A stretch of DNA of 64,000 bases, taken from positions 153,674,766 to 153,738,765 of the forward strand of contig CM022945.1 of the NCBI GenBank assembly GCA_012931725.1, written 5' to 3'. Under the pieces are notes generated by a model. It searched no databases. It worked only from the letters and a program-made list of their open reading frames with translations, and was not told where the DNA came from. Origin of the DNA: Litsea cubeba. Taxonomy: Eukaryota; Streptophyta; Magnoliopsida; Laurales; Lauraceae. This document shows, one piece after another, positions 46,031 through 57,490 of the stretch (positions within the stretch are counted from its first letter, which is position 1; every line of letters starts with the position of its first letter). The translations under genes and the position numbers were made by a program.

Positions 46031-49000
46031 TGTAAGACCCTGACCCGAGAGACCTCGTTTAGAGTTGATTAAGTGGTGTTTTAGTTTTAAGTGTGTTTAG
46101 TGGTTTTGGATTAGTTGGGGATTAGAATAGCTTTTATAATAGCTTTGGGGAATTTGGAGAGCTTTTCTATTTGTGGGACCCTTTGGGGGTTCTTGTTACG
46201 AATTGTGTGAGATTGGGGGTTTACCGATGATTTCCAAGAATCGTGTTTTAACCCATTGAACTTATCTTGTTAATCCCTACAACTTTCATGTTGACATCGT
46301 TTTCATTTGAGGACCTTAAACCTGATTTTTCACTAATTGAGGGCAAAATGGTCTTTTTACCCAAAATCTGGACACCGATTTCAATGTCACCAAAATGTGC
46401 AAAATATATACTTTTTGGAAACTAGAAATTTTTCCGATCAACTTTGTCTTCTTCGCCGATTTCGTTTGAAGCCCCGAGGACCATGTTTTGAGCCCGAGAA
46501 GTTCTTTAAGTTGTGGGCCCCATCCTCACTTACTATATATAGAAAGTTTCTTCTTCTTTTTCCCATTTCTGGCAAAAACCCTAGAGGAGAAGAGAAACCC
46601 CAGCCCTAAGGGTTTTCCCTTACCTTTTCCTGCCTCTTCATCTTCAATCCCCCACTAAACTAGTGCTAATGGAGAATTAGTTGCTATAATCTTCTTCCTC
46701 ATCTCAAGGCCTTCATCTTGATACCATTTTTGAAGAAAACCGCCCACTTCAAGTCTTGCTTTGGACAACACCTTGCTTTTTGAGGAACTTCCTTGTAAGT
46801 GATTTTCTTAAAAGTTTTATAATCTTGTTTGTTTAGCCCTAGGGTAGCTTCATTTCAATTATTGGAAGATTCCGTTTTGTTTTAATTGGATTTTGATATT
46901 TTAGGGTTTGGATTTGGGGGTTTTGTGTATAGGTGTTTGATTTTGGCCTAAGAGGTGATTAGAGCTCAATTGAATTGCAATTGGACCCAAGGCAAGTGGA
47001 TGAAATGATTCTCATGTGTTTTATCATGTTTTATGCAAAATCTTGATTTGTCTTCATTGATGGTTTTAATGAATTATCATGTTTGATGATTTAGTCTTAT
47101 TGATTTTGAACGATGATTTGATGAGATAATGAGGCAAGGAGTAGCCCAATTAATTGTGAAGATATGTATGGAAGAAGGGGAAAGAAAGGAAATGGATAGG
47201 AGTTGGACAAGAGAAGGATTCAACCAAATGGGTTGAGGTTCGCTACAGGACCGATCGATCGCCCATCAGGTCCGATCGATCGGACTGTAATTAACTGAGA
47301 GGGTTTGCAGGACCGATCGATCGCCCATCAGGTCCGATCGATCGGACTGTAATTAACTGAGAGGGTTTGCAGGACCGATCGATCGCCCATCAGGTCCGAT
47401 CGATCGGACTGTAATTAACTGAGAGGGTTGGCAGGGCCGATCGATCGCCCATCAGGTCCGATCGATCGGACTGTAAATAACTGAGAGGGTCTTCAGGACC
47501 GATCGATCGCCCTTCAGGTCCGATCGATCGGACTGAATAAAAATGAACTGTAAAATGAGAGAATTATGGGACTATTTTCCGGATTCACCCCAAGTCCATA
47601 CTCAAGTCCAATTCAGCTCTATCCCTTATCTTCTTATTTGAAGACATTGAACCTATAATGATGCGTCCAAACCCATGAAAGATTGGGGTATATTGTGAAG
47701 GGCTGTAGTGTGGAAGTATTGTTTGGAGGCCCAATGCTATTCAAGGATGGGTAAGGCATTATGTGAAGTCCGAAGGAAGGAAGAACCTCATCGTGGAAAC
47801 TCCATGAGGTTTTCTAGATTGATCAATGTGTATAAGGACCCGGAATGTCCCTAACTCTTAAAGAGTACCAAAATTTCATCATAACTGACATACGGGACCC
47901 TATTCACACTGATTCAATTCTAGAAACTCCATTGTTAGCCTATAAAGGTGGGAAAACTATTTGTATTTGATTTTCAACTAAACTCCTATTTTGGGATTTC
48001 AAACCAACTTGATATGACTAGACTGTTACAAGAGTACTAAAAGTGATGTGTTTAGCTTTTGCTAACTTGTATATGGAGATTTGAGATGGATGTGTATTTG
48101 TGCCTATGGCACCCCGTTTCTTACTGTGCATATGATTTGATTTATCGTATTTGACCTATGAGTCGGCACCACTGAGCTTGGACGACCTCGTCGGTTTGAT
48201 CCTCCGACTTGGGGTTCCTTCCCCTCCCGATAGCCAGCTGCAGTCTGGAATGTGCAGAGTTTTTACCCGGTTCGCTACCGTGGTCCCGCAGAGTATATAT
48301 ATATGTATATTATAATATTTATAGTTGTTCCTCCTCACCTCGTGTGACTGAGGACAATGATCTTGTTAGGGTATGCGCTCTCTTCACTTCGGTGAAGGGA
48401 GGATCTAGCTTGTGGGGTTGCCATCTTGACAGTTTCCAAATCCTTGTTACCTTACATGATTTATTGCATATGTACTTCTTTTGAAATGACACATTGTCTT
48501 TTATAAAGTTCATTGTTTATCCATAATTTTTCTTAACTCTTGCATAGCATCATTGTTTTATTATTGTTATGTCTTTTCACCCACCTGCCAGACCGTCGTG
48601 TCTGATCCATTTATTTTGGTACTCAGGTCCCGAGCTCTTTGCCATTGAGGAGGAGCCAGAGGAGGCGGTCGGTGCACCGCAACGAGTGATTGAGTGGCAA
48701 GCCGATGATGTCATGTAGACATTCGGCCTTGCCTTGAGAACGATACACTTTGGGAACTTGATATCTTTGGTTTAGATTTCATTTGGTAGTACGGTCTTTG
48801 TTGACCGTTATTTTGGGGTTTTAATTAACTGATACTTTGTAAATATACTTGAATTTACTTTTGGGGAAAACATGCTTGATCATTGCTCATCCTGATATCT
48901 TATCATGTTAACCATAAATCAGTCTTGTTTATGGGTTTGAATGGTATTAATATGGTTTACTACACGCTTCCGCAATTACGAGAATGTGTTTGATATGGTT

Positions 49001-49195
49001 ACATGTGGGATGATGTGTAAAGATAATCCTCACCGCGGAACCCTGTGGGAAATCACGTGCATGGATAAATATTCTTTTAATTCCGTGTGCGTTATAGCCA
49101 AAGAGATGCACGTGGCGCGGCATCAACCCGACCTGTCCCACCTCCCGGACCCGGATCCTTCTTTTCCCCTAGTTTCTCGGTCCGGGGTCGCGACA
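46031..49195 (+). repeat. Element C 3' LTR
   Basis: 3165 bp, TGTAAGACCC to GTCGCGACA. Nearly identical to the 5' LTR. Differences seen: one extra C and one A/G change in the palindromic array, one A fewer near 47955, C/T changes near 49060 and 49161, and a short indel cluster near 49130. Confidence 0.93.
47246..47535 (+). repeat. Palindrome-bearing repeats in the C 3' LTR
   Basis: Five units as in the 5' LTR, with GTCCGATCGATCGGAC in each; all five have the full GCCGATCG or ACCGATCG lead. Confidence 0.92.
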
Positions 49196-49200
49196 ATGTG

Positions 49201-49423
49201 CAATGGAAAACTTGAAAGAAGTTGATTTCCTTTTTACTTGCGAAGGTTGATCTCCGGATCACCACTTGCAATTCTAAGTAAAAATAGAAAATCTGGCACA
49301 CCCACAAAAAAAAAAAGAAGAAATGTTGATGCACGCCCCTGCCCCCGGTTACGAAAGGGTCGGACCCAACGGACTCCCACGTCCGCCGACCTCGGTAGAA
49401 CCGAGCAGGAGCGCGGTCCATCA
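49201..49423 (+). repeat. Family A LTR2, right part
   Basis: Continues LTR2 from CAATGGAAAAC to GGTCCATCA, matching 18168-18387 of LTR1. Element D is inserted at its very edge (TSD AAGCT starts at 49423). Confidence 0.85.
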
Positions 49424-49427
49424 AGCT

Positions 49428-50654
49428 TGTTAGATCTCGTGATCACTGAGAGGGGGGGGTGAATCAGTGATCTCTTTTAACCAGGTCCTTGCTAACAACA
49501 ATTCAAATCAAACCACACAATTTGACACCAGATTTTACGTGGTTCACCAAAAGGCTACGTCCACGGTTCAATCCCGTCCGAACAACAATCCGGTACAGGT
49601 CTGAATCTTATTTAGTCGCACCGACGACAAAGAGCACCAACCCTTAAATTCAGATAGCACCAACTATCTAGGAAGCACCGACTCCCTTAGGTTTCAGATA
49701 GCACCAACTATCTAGGAAGCTACAACTCCCTTTACAATTTGTCTGCACCCACAGACAGGATCACCAAACCCCAAAACACCAAGCACCAACTTGATGATTA
49801 CAGCAAAGAAGATAACTGATCTACAGCCCTTTCCCCTCTACAATTCTCTCTCTCTCAATCCCTTACAAATAGAAATCTAAAGCATAAAAGAGAGACTTAT
49901 CTTATGAACGAAAATACCATCTTCATGAGGCTTCAAATTCGTCCACACTTGCTGTAGAAAGTTGCTCCACAACAGCAAGACACAAGCACCTTCTTCTCCA
50001 AGCACTCTTCTCTCCAAAACTCTCTCAAACTCTTCTTTCTTTGATGCTTATTATTGAAAACGAGATTAGGTGTTTATATAGGTTTTAGCAACCCCAAAGA
50101 GTGTCCAAAATAGGCTACAATTCGTTTGAAAGAGTCCCAAACGAATTACCAAAAATTCCTAACTTTAGCAAAAGACTTCTAATTCTGCAATACTTGCTGT
50201 CTGTGTGTGCTCGGTCGACATCATACTTTGCTCGGTCGACGGGTGAACTGGGCGCTGACGGACTTTCAAAAGTTGTAAGTTGTCAAATTCTGGAACCCGA
50301 GCTCGGTCGACATCCTGGAAGCCTCGGTCGACCGCGTGCATGCTCGGTCGATCGCACCAGGAGCTGTATCGACCGGATGACCTCTGTGTCAAAAATAACT
50401 GTAAGCTCTGATTTTGCACTTTCTTCATGCTCGGTCGACCGGCCAGGGAGCTCGGTCGACCGGGTACACTGCACCAGGAAAAACTGATTTTCTTCACTGT
50501 TTTCTTTTTCATTCTTCTTGAGCTCTATCACTTCCACTCTTTCAACACATGATTGAGACATAGTGTTGACAATAATTCCAATACAATTTGATGCTTGAGA
50601 CACCAAACACACCAATGCTTCAAGATTCAACTCAATGCATCTCAAATTCCAACA
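49428..50654 (-). repeat. Element D 3' LTR
   Basis: 1227 bp, TGTTAGATCTCG to TTCCAACA on the plus strand. It differs from the 5' LTR only by ten missing bases in nine places. Confidence 0.93.
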
Positions 50655-51077
50655 ATCTCCCCCTTTGGAATTGTTGGCAACACTTGGAACTTCAACACAG
50701 ACACTTGGAACATGTTGACATCATAGAGCCTTTTTAGAACAATAAACTCCCCTTGGAACATGATCTTAACAATAAACTCCCCTTGGAACATGATCTTCTC
50801 ATTCACTATCTTGATACCAATTTTCATTCCAATCTTCCATCTTCCTCATGCTATCATATTTCCATCTTCTTAGCATAAGACTAACTTCAACATGCATATA
50901 GTCTTTCCTTCTCAGCATAACTTGATACCAATCTTCAGATAACCTTCTCAAGATGACATGCATATCAACCTTTCCATGCATAATCTTCTCCCCCTTTGAC
51001 AATAATTCCAAAGGGACCAATCTAGGAGCAAATAAGATATTCAACGAATTCATTGCTCCCCCTTTCTGGCACATCTC
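50655..51077 (-). other. Element D 3' spacer and polypurine tract
   Basis: Noncoding spacer between pol and the 3' LTR. Its minus strand ends with the PPT CCAAAGGGGGAGAT adjoining the LTR (50655-50668). A second PPT-like CAAAGGGGGAG lies near 50990-51000 and may be an internal primer or a relic. A pair of ~33-bp direct repeats (CAATAAACTCCCCTTGGAAC, 50740 and 50769) is visible. The 91-codon open frame here has no recognisable domain. Confidence 0.75.
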
Positions 51078-54000
51078 CTAAGGTGTAGGAGAGTGAGTAA
51101 CTCCTAATTTCTTTCGGAGATACTCGAAGACTTCCTTTGGCAAAGGTTTTGTGAAGATATCAGCCACTTGCTCAGTAGTAGGAACGTATTCCAACTTTAC
51201 CTCACCATCTGCAACTTTATCCTTGAGAAAGTGATAGCGGATTGCAACATGCTTAGTCCTTGAATGCTGAACTGGATTCTTGGAGATATGAATTGCACTA
51301 GTGTTATCACAGAGGATCGGCGTAGGATCTGTTGTTGGAACTCCTAAATCAGAGAGCATTTGCCGCATCCATAACACTTGCGTACAACAAGTTGCCGCTG
51401 CAATATATTCTGCTTCCGCTGTCGAAAGTGAGACGGAGTCTTGCTTCTTGCTGTGCCAAGCTACCAATCTATCACCAAGATAGAATGCACCACCACTTGT
51501 ACTCTTGCGATCATCTACGCAACCAGCCCAATCGGCGTCTGAGTATGCGACAAGAGTAAAGGATTTACCTTTAGGATACCATATTCCAAGCTCCATAGTA
51601 CCTTTTAGATATCGAAATATCCTTTTCACTGCTGTAAGGTGCGTCTCAGTTGGTGATGCTTGAAATCGAGCCACCATACATACTGCTTGTAGAAGATCTG
51701 GTCTTGTAGCAGTCAAGTAAAGCAAGCTTCCTATCATAGAACGATAGGTGGTGTGATCAACGGACGAAGCCTTATCATCTTTGCTAAGTTTCGTGTTCGT
51801 TGTCATTGGCGTGCTCACGGGCTTGCTGTCTTCCATGTTAAAACGCTTCAGCATTTCCTTTATATATTTCATCTGAGATATAAAAATACCATTTTTCAGC
51901 TGCTGAACTTGTAATCCTAGGAAGAACTTTAGCTCTCCAAGCATAGACATCTCAAATTCTTTCGTCATATCTTCAGCAAAAATCCTGCACATATTCTCAT
52001 CATTGCCTCCAAATATTATGTCATCAACATAAACAATAACCACCAGCTGTTTGCTTGAATCAGATTTGACATACAGATTGCTATCAACAAGTCCTTTTCC
52101 AAAACCGATCTTGCGAAGATAAAGATCCAGCCTTGCATACCATGCCCTTGGCGCCTGTTTCAGTCCATATAGAGCCTTCTTCAGCTTGCAAACTAAGTCT
52201 GAATTTTTGCTAATTAGAAAGCCATCAGGTTGCTCAATGTAGACCTCTTCTTCAAGTAAACCATTCAAGAAAGCTGACTTAACATCCATCTGAAATACCT
52301 TGAAGGTTTTATAGGCAGCCAATGCAAGAAACATACGAATGGCTTCCAGACGAGCCACCGGTGCAAAGGTCTCTTCAAAATCTATGCCTTCAACTTGTGC
52401 ATAGCCTTTACAAACCAACCTTGCCTTGTTTCGTATGACCTGACCATCTTCATTCAGCTTGTTCCGAAAGACCCATTTTGTACCAATCACATTCTTATCA
52501 GTAGGTCTAGGGACTAGTTCCCATGTGGAGTTTTTCTCAATCTGCTCCAACTCCTCATGCATAGCTTTTAACCAGCTTTCATCTAGACTAGCTTCAGCTA
52601 CTGTCTTGGGCTCAATGGTGGACACAAGTGAGTAATTGCTAACTACACTTTGTCTAGTTTTTACACCGGCCTCAGGATCTCCAATGATTTGATCCTTAGG
52701 GTGTTGCTCTACCCAAGTACTTTTCTTTCTAGGAGAAGTATCCTCTGAATCATCTTTTGCCTTTTCAGAATCAGGTTCAGCCACTTCATCATCAATCTCA
52801 CTCGAGTCCTCATAAACTGGACTGTCATTATGAGTTACCTTCTTTGACTCATGGTTTTCATCAATTCTAACATCAGCACTTTCAATAATTTTTCTGGTCC
52901 TTTTGTTAAGGCATCTGTAAGCTTTACTAGAGGATGAGTAACCCAGAAAAATACCTTCATCGGCTCTTTCTTCAAATTTGCCCGGATTTTGTTCGAGCCG
53001 CTTGATGTAACACTTGCTACCGAAGACTCTGAAGTGCTTGACTGTAGCTTTTCTTCCAAACCATAGCTCATAAGGTGTTTTATCTTCATGTGGCCTGATC
53101 AAGCAGCGATTCTGAATATAAACAGCCGTATGAATCGCCTCTTTCCAATACTTATCAGCCATCTTACTTTCAACCAGCATGGTGCGTGCCATTTCTTGCA
53201 CAGTGCGGTTCTTGCGCTCAACAACTCCATTCTGCTGTGGAGTTCTAGGGGCTGAGTATTGTCTTTGGATGCCATGATGTTCACAATACTTAGTGAATTC
53301 ATCAGATGTGAATTCGCCTCCACGATCAGACCTTAGCGTCTTGATCTGCTTCCCTAGCATGTTTTCAACCTGTGCTTTAAACACTTTGAACCGATCAAGT
53401 GCTTGATGTTTATGCTTAAGAAATAATACCCATGTCATGCGAGTAAAATCATCAATGCAAAGCATAAAATACTTATCTCCATTGGTGCTTTGAGTCCGCA
53501 TCGGTCCACAGAGATCAGTGTGTACCAGCTCAAGAGGTTTCTTCGTATGATGCTCCTTCGTCTTGAACATTACCCTCGTTTGCTTTCCCTTTTGACAAGA
53601 GTCACAAATGGGGTTTGAAGGCTTTTCAACTGTAGCCATACCTCTAACAGCCTTTGAATTGCAAATCTTTGACATGTTGCCAAAGCTTAGATGCCCAAGG
53701 CGTTTGTGCCACAACCAACTCTCTTCTGACCGACTCAATAAGCATGTCTTTTCAGCTCCATCTGACAAGGTGTAAAGATTTCCAGCTGTCCTTGACCCAG
53801 TAGCCACTGTTTTGCCGTTGCTACTCTTCTTGATAGCAATCCCATTCTTTGTAAAAACAATTTCGTGGCCCTTATCACAGATCTGGCTCACACTCAACAG
53901 ATTGTGTCTCAATCCAGACACATATAAGACCTCTTCAGATCTGATCTTGTTTGCCATCAGCTGAACAACACCTTTTCCAACAATTTTGGCACCATCATTG

Positions 54001-55925
54001 TTACCAAACTTTACCGAACCACCTTCATAGTGCTGTAACTTGATGAATTTTTCTTTATCACCAGTCATATGACTCGAACAGCCACTATCAAGGACCCATG
54101 GTGCTGTCTTCTTTTGTGCATTGTAAGCGGTTTGCACAATGAGAGATTCCTTGCCTTTTTCTGCACTTTTCTTTGCCCTCCAAGTTTTGACTAACTTGGG
54201 TTTCTTTTCAACCTGAATTGGTTTAGCAGTAGGCAGCCTACAATCCCTAGCCATGTGTCCAAAATTATGACACTTGTAGCACTCAATATTGTGGCTATTT
54301 AGGATTGAGAAAGGGTTCCTTCTCACAACTGGGCTGTTTCTCACATAGAATTTACAATCTGCCCTTCTATGTCCATACCTATTGCAATGATAACAATAGC
54401 CATAAAATTTGTATCTTTTATATGGCTGGTTAGGCTTCATGTCCTTTCTCACTTGAATGGGCTCTTTTCTAGGCAGTGTGGGCTTCACAGAATTGGAAGG
54501 TGTAGTAACTTGCTTTACAAACACCGTCTCTACAGAAGGTGTAACCTTAGAAGATTCTCCATTCTCAAATCCTATTCCAAATCTGAAGTGAGGGGGTCTT
54601 TGAACTTTCAAAATTTCATTCAGCTTCAATGTACCATTGATAGCTTGAAACTCCTTGAGCTTTTGTTTCATTTGCATATTTTCAGTCCTTGCTCCAAGGA
54701 TTTCATTCTCAAGTTTCATCACTTCCTCAGTTTTGGTACAGATTTGTATTTCTAGGACATCTACCATTCTTTTATACTCTTCTAATTCAGTTTTCAAAGC
54801 AATAACTGAAATTTCAGATTCATGTAGAAGTTTCAGATTTTTCTTACTTGATCTTCGCTCCTTGCTAAGCTCCTCAAGTGCAGCAATGAGCTCTTCTTCA
54901 AGATTCACTTCAGCCTCCTCTTCGTTTTCCAGCTCTTGCTCATCGTCTTCTTCAATAGTAACCATGAAGAGTGCTTCAGTCGCCTCGACTGATTCATCAT
55001 CGTCCGAAGATTCAGACGTGCTGTCATTATGCTGACTGATGAAGCTCTTTGCTTTGCCCTTCTTTCTGAAATTCTTCTTCCATTTACTCTTATCAACATA
55101 AGAGTCATTATCATTGTCTTCTTTCAGCGGGCACTTCGCAGCAAAGTGGCCAACACCGCCACAATTGAAGCATTTAAAGGGTAGCTTCCCTTTATACTTG
55201 CCATTGCTTCCTTTCTTCAGCCTTCTAATAAATTGAGCCTCAAGCTCATCATCATCAGAATCATGACCAGCAATCTCTTTTGCCTTTTTCTGAACTTTGA
55301 AGGCCGCTTCTCTATCCGTTGAAGACGTCTTACCTATGCGCATCTCATAGGCAGTGAGAGAACCATGCAGCTCATCCATTGAAAACTCGTTCAGATCTTT
55401 GGCTTCTTCTATGGCTGAGACTTTAGAATCAAACCGGGGAAGGAGAGATCTTAGAACCTTTTTTACGATGACTGGTTCTTTAATCTCCTCTCCTAGTCCA
55501 CGAATGTCATTCGTGACTTCATTCACCCGTTGCATGTAAGAATCAACATTCTCGTTATCCTCCATGCGAAGCGACTCAAATTGGGAGCGATGAGTTTGCA
55601 ATTTCGCTTCTTTGATCTTCTCATCTCCTTCATGGATGCTTTTCAGCTTATCCCAGATTTCCTTGGCTGTCTTGCATGCTATAACTTTGATCAGCTCGCT
55701 GTCAACAAGGCCGCTAAAGAGTGCATTCTGCGCCTTAGAGTCGTTGTCTGCTAACTTCTTCGTTGCAGCATCAGTGGGTACAATGGCAGAATTGTAACCG
55801 ACTCTGACAGTCTCCCAGACATCATAGCCAAGAGATTTGATGAAGGCCTGCATTCTAATCTTCCAAAAGCTGTAATTAGAACCATCAAACAACGGTGCTT
55901 TCATATTCGCTGTGCTGGTTGCCAT
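51078..55925 (-). CDS. Element D gag-pol polyprotein
   Basis: 1615 codons from ATG 55925 (MATSTANMKAPLFDGSNYSF) with no interruption; the frame is open four codons upstream but without ATG. Order with rough residues: UBN2/Copia gag (10-210); zinc knuckle CFNCGGVGHFAAKC (~255); acidic coiled coil (320-430); knuckles CYHCNRYGHRRADC (~515) and CYKCHNFGHMARDC (~550); aspartic protease WVLDSGCSSHMTG (~612); GAG-pre-integrase LWHKRLGHLSFGNM (~740); integrase core with DDFTRMTWV, SDRGGEFTSDEF and QNGVVERKNRT (~830-930); RT with FQMDVKSAFLNG and YVDDIIFGG (~1200-1300); RNase H with SDADWAGC, KSTSGG and STAEAEYIA (~1460-1510). It encodes everything for transposition. The length is normal for a SIRE gag-pol. 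Probably autonomous if transcribed. Confidence 0.95.
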   Translation of the reverse strand: MATSTANMKAPLFDGSNYSFWKIRMQAFIKSLGYDVWETVRVGYNSAIVPTDAATKKLADNDSKAQNALFSGLVDSELIKVIACKTAKEIWDKLKSIHEGDEKIKEAKLQTHRSQFESLRMEDNENVDSYMQRVNEVTNDIRGLGEEIKEPVIVKKVLRSLLPRFDSKVSAIEEAKDLNEFSMDELHGSLTAYEMRIGKTSSTDREAAFKVQKKAKEIAGHDSDDDELEAQFIRRLKKGSNGKYKGKLPFKCFNCGGVGHFAAKCPLKEDNDNDSYVDKSKWKKNFRKKGKAKSFISQHNDSTSESSDDDESVEATEALFMVTIEEDDEQELENEEEAEVNLEEELIAALEELSKERRSSKKNLKLLHESEISVIALKTELEEYKRMVDVLEIQICTKTEEVMKLENEILGARTENMQMKQKLKEFQAINGTLKLNEILKVQRPPHFRFGIGFENGESSKVTPSVETVFVKQVTTPSNSVKPTLPRKEPIQVRKDMKPNQPYKRYKFYGYCYHCNRYGHRRADCKFYVRNSPVVRRNPFSILNSHNIECYKCHNFGHMARDCRLPTAKPIQVEKKPKLVKTWRAKKSAEKGKESLIVQTAYNAQKKTAPWVLDSGCSSHMTGDKEKFIKLQHYEGGSVKFGNNDGAKIVGKGVVQLMANKIRSEEVLYVSGLRHNLLSVSQICDKGHEIVFTKNGIAIKKSSNGKTVATGSRTAGNLYTLSDGAEKTCLLSRSEESWLWHKRLGHLSFGNMSKICNSKAVRGMATVEKPSNPICDSCQKGKQTRVMFKTKEHHTKKPLELVHTDLCGPMRTQSTNGDKYFMLCIDDFTRMTWVLFLKHKHQALDRFKVFKAQVENMLGKQIKTLRSDRGGEFTSDEFTKYCEHHGIQRQYSAPRTPQQNGVVERKNRTVQEMARTMLVESKMADKYWKEAIHTAVYIQNRCLIRPHEDKTPYELWFGRKATVKHFRVFGSKCYIKRLEQNPGKFEERADEGIFLGYSSSSKAYRCLNKRTRKIIESADVRIDENHESKKVTHNDSPVYEDSSEIDDEVAEPDSEKAKDDSEDTSPRKKSTWVEQHPKDQIIGDPEAGVKTRQSVVSNYSLVSTIEPKTVAEASLDESWLKAMHEELEQIEKNSTWELVPRPTDKNVIGTKWVFRNKLNEDGQVIRNKARLVCKGYAQVEGIDFEETFAPVARLEAIRMFLALAAYKTFKVFQMDVKSAFLNGLLEEEVYIEQPDGFLISKNSDLVCKLKKALYGLKQAPRAWYARLDLYLRKIGFGKGLVDSNLYVKSDSSKQLVVIVYVDDIIFGGNDENMCRIFAEDMTKEFEMSMLGELKFFLGLQVQQLKNGIFISQMKYIKEMLKRFNMEDSKPVSTPMTTNTKLSKDDKASSVDHTTYRSMIGSLLYLTATRPDLLQAVCMVARFQASPTETHLTAVKRIFRYLKGTMELGIWYPKGKSFTLVAYSDADWAGCVDDRKSTSGGAFYLGDRLVAWHSKKQDSVSLSTAEAEYIAAATCCTQVLWMRQMLSDLGVPTTDPTPILCDNTSAIHISKNPVQHSRTKHVAIRYHFLKDKVADGEVKLEYVPTTEQVADIFTKPLPKEVFEYLRKKLGVTHSPTP

Positions 55926-55979
55926 GTGATTTGACAAAGATCACCCTTAGCGTGTTAAGCTTATCAAGGGAAACCTTAC

Positions 55980-55991
55980 GCTCTGATACCA
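55980..55991 (-). promoter_or_regulatory. Primer-binding site of element D
   Basis: Minus strand reads TGGTATCAGAGC two bases after the 5' LTR, complementary to initiator tRNA-Met. Confidence 0.93.
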
Positions 55992-55993
55992 AT

Positions 55994-57230
55994 TGTTAGA
56001 TCTCGTGATCACTGAGAGGGGGGGGTGAATCAGTGATCTCTTTTAACCAGGTCCTTGCTAACAACAATTCAAATCAAACCACACAATTTGACACCAGATT
56101 TTACGTGGTTCACCAAAAGGCTACGTCCACGGTTCAATCCCGTCCGAACAACAATCCGGTACAGGTCTGAATCTTATTTAGTCGCACCGACGACAAAGAG
56201 CACCAACCCTTAAATTCAGATAGCACCAACTATCTAGGAAGCACCGACTCCCTTAGGTTTCAGATAGCACCAACTATCTAGGAAGCTACAACTCCCTTTA
56301 CAATTTGTCTGCACCCACAGACAGGATCACCAAACCCCAAAACACCAAGCACCAACTTGATGATTACAGCAAAGAAGATAAACTGATCTACAGCCCTTTC
56401 CCCTCTACAATTCTCTCTCTCTCAATCCCTTACAAATAGAAATCTAAAGCATAAAAGAGAGACTTATCTTATGAACGAAAATACCATCTTCATGAGGCTT
56501 CAAATTCGTCCACACTTGCTGTAGAAAGTTGCTCCACAACAGCAAGACACAAGCACCTTCTTCTCCAAGCACTCTTCTCTCCAAAACTCTCTCAAACTCT
56601 TCTTTCTTTGATGCTTATTATTGAAAACGAGATTAGGAGTGTTTATATAGGTTTTAGCAACCCCAAAGAGTGTCCAAAATAGGCTACAATTCGTTTAGAA
56701 AGAGTCCCAAACGAATTACCAAAAATTCCTAACTTTTAGCAAAAGACTTCTAATTCTGCAATACTTGCTGTCTGTGTGTGCTCGGTCGACATCATACTTT
56801 GCTCGGTCGACCGGGTGAACTGGGCGCCTGACGGACTTTCAAAAAGTTGTAAGTTGTCAAATTCTGGAACCCGAGCTCGGTCGACATCCTGGAAGCCTCG
56901 GTCGACCGCGTGCATGCTCGGTCGATCGCACCAGGAGCTGTATCGACCGGATGACCTCTGTGTCAAAAAATAACTGTAAGCTCTGATTTTGCACTTTCTT
57001 CATGCTCGGTCGACCGGCCAGGGAGCTCGGTCGACCGGGTACACTGCACCAGGAAAAACTGATTTTCTTCACTGTTTTCCTTTTTCATTCTTCTTGAGCT
57101 CTATCACTTCCACTCTTTCAACACATGATTGAGACATAGTGTTGACAATAATTCCAATACAATTTGATGCTTGAGACACCAAACACACCAATGCTTCAAG
57201 ATTCAACTCAATGCATCTCAAATTCCAACA
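55994..57230 (-). repeat. Element D 5' LTR
   Basis: 1237 bp. On the minus strand it runs TGTTGGAATTTG to CGAGATCTAACA. A TATA-like TATATAAAC lies at 56641-56649 and upstream of it (56780-57045) are seven copies of CGGTCGAC or close variants, several as the palindrome CGGTCGACCG. Confidence 0.93.
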
Positions 57231-57490
57231 AAGCTGGCACACCCGGTGGGACTCGTTTATTTGAGAACACGATGCTAGAAATGAAATATTTGCATATCAT
57301 ATATTTTGCTCTATGCTTATATTTCTTTTCTCGATTTCTTGGCTACTTTATAATTGGTGGCCTATGTTGAATTCTGCAAAAAAAATGAGATGAGATTTTT
57401 TGTTTGGAAATTTCTAATTCTTTGAATTTATTTCCACTCTTTCTCTTTTCAAAAAAAAAAAAAAAACAAAAAAAAAAAACAAAAAAACTA

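Larger units (their letters stand above)
37847..49195 (+). mobile_element. Element C: Tekay/Del-type chromovirus, nearly complete
   Basis: Full structure: TSD ATGTG (37842-37846 and 49196-49200), 5' LTR, tRNA-iMet PBS, gag-pol with a C-terminal chromodomain-like region, PPT and 3' LTR; 11,349 bp. Removing it restores LTR2 of family A to the uninterrupted order seen in LTR1. LTRs of 3168 and 3165 bp differ by about three substitutions and a few small indels, so insertion is recent. LTRs above 3 kb, the iMet PBS and the chromodomain point to the Tekay/Del lineage. It is disabled by a duplication in RT (see 43540-43625). Confidence 0.93.
15811..49423 (+). mobile_element. Family A copy A2: giant Tat-lineage LTR retrotransposon (nested)
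   Basis: LTR1 is 15811-18387, the internal region 18388-35759, and LTR2 35760-37846 plus 49201-49423, interrupted by element C. Removing C gives about 22 kb, within the range known for Ogre-type elements. Lineage evidence: Tat-type gag finger, G-patch between protease and RT, Gypsy RNase H followed by a second archaeal-like RNase H, then integrase without a chromodomain, and an extra gene on the opposite strand near the 3' end. The 5' flank is TGCCG (15806-15810). No matching 3' flank can be tested because LTR2 runs on into another family A internal region at 57231. No clear polypurine tract precedes 35760. Confidence 0.8.
49428..57230 (-). mobile_element. Element D: complete SIRE-like Ty1/Copia retrotransposon
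   Basis: TSD AAGCT (49423-49427 and 57231-57235), two LTRs, tRNA-iMet PBS, one uninterrupted polyprotein and PPT; 7803 bp on the minus strand. Domain order protease-integrase-RT-RNase H defines Copia. The RT (YVDDIIFGG, EFEMSMLGELKFFLGLQ) and three zinc knuckles resemble the SIRE/Maximus lineage. It lacks the extra ORF after pol that many SIRE elements have; only 423 bp separate pol from the 3' LTR. It is the only element here with an intact coding region. Confidence 0.93.

Noticed and set aside
54369..55035. Open frames on the plus strand across element D
   Set aside because: Shadows of the gag-pol coding strand.
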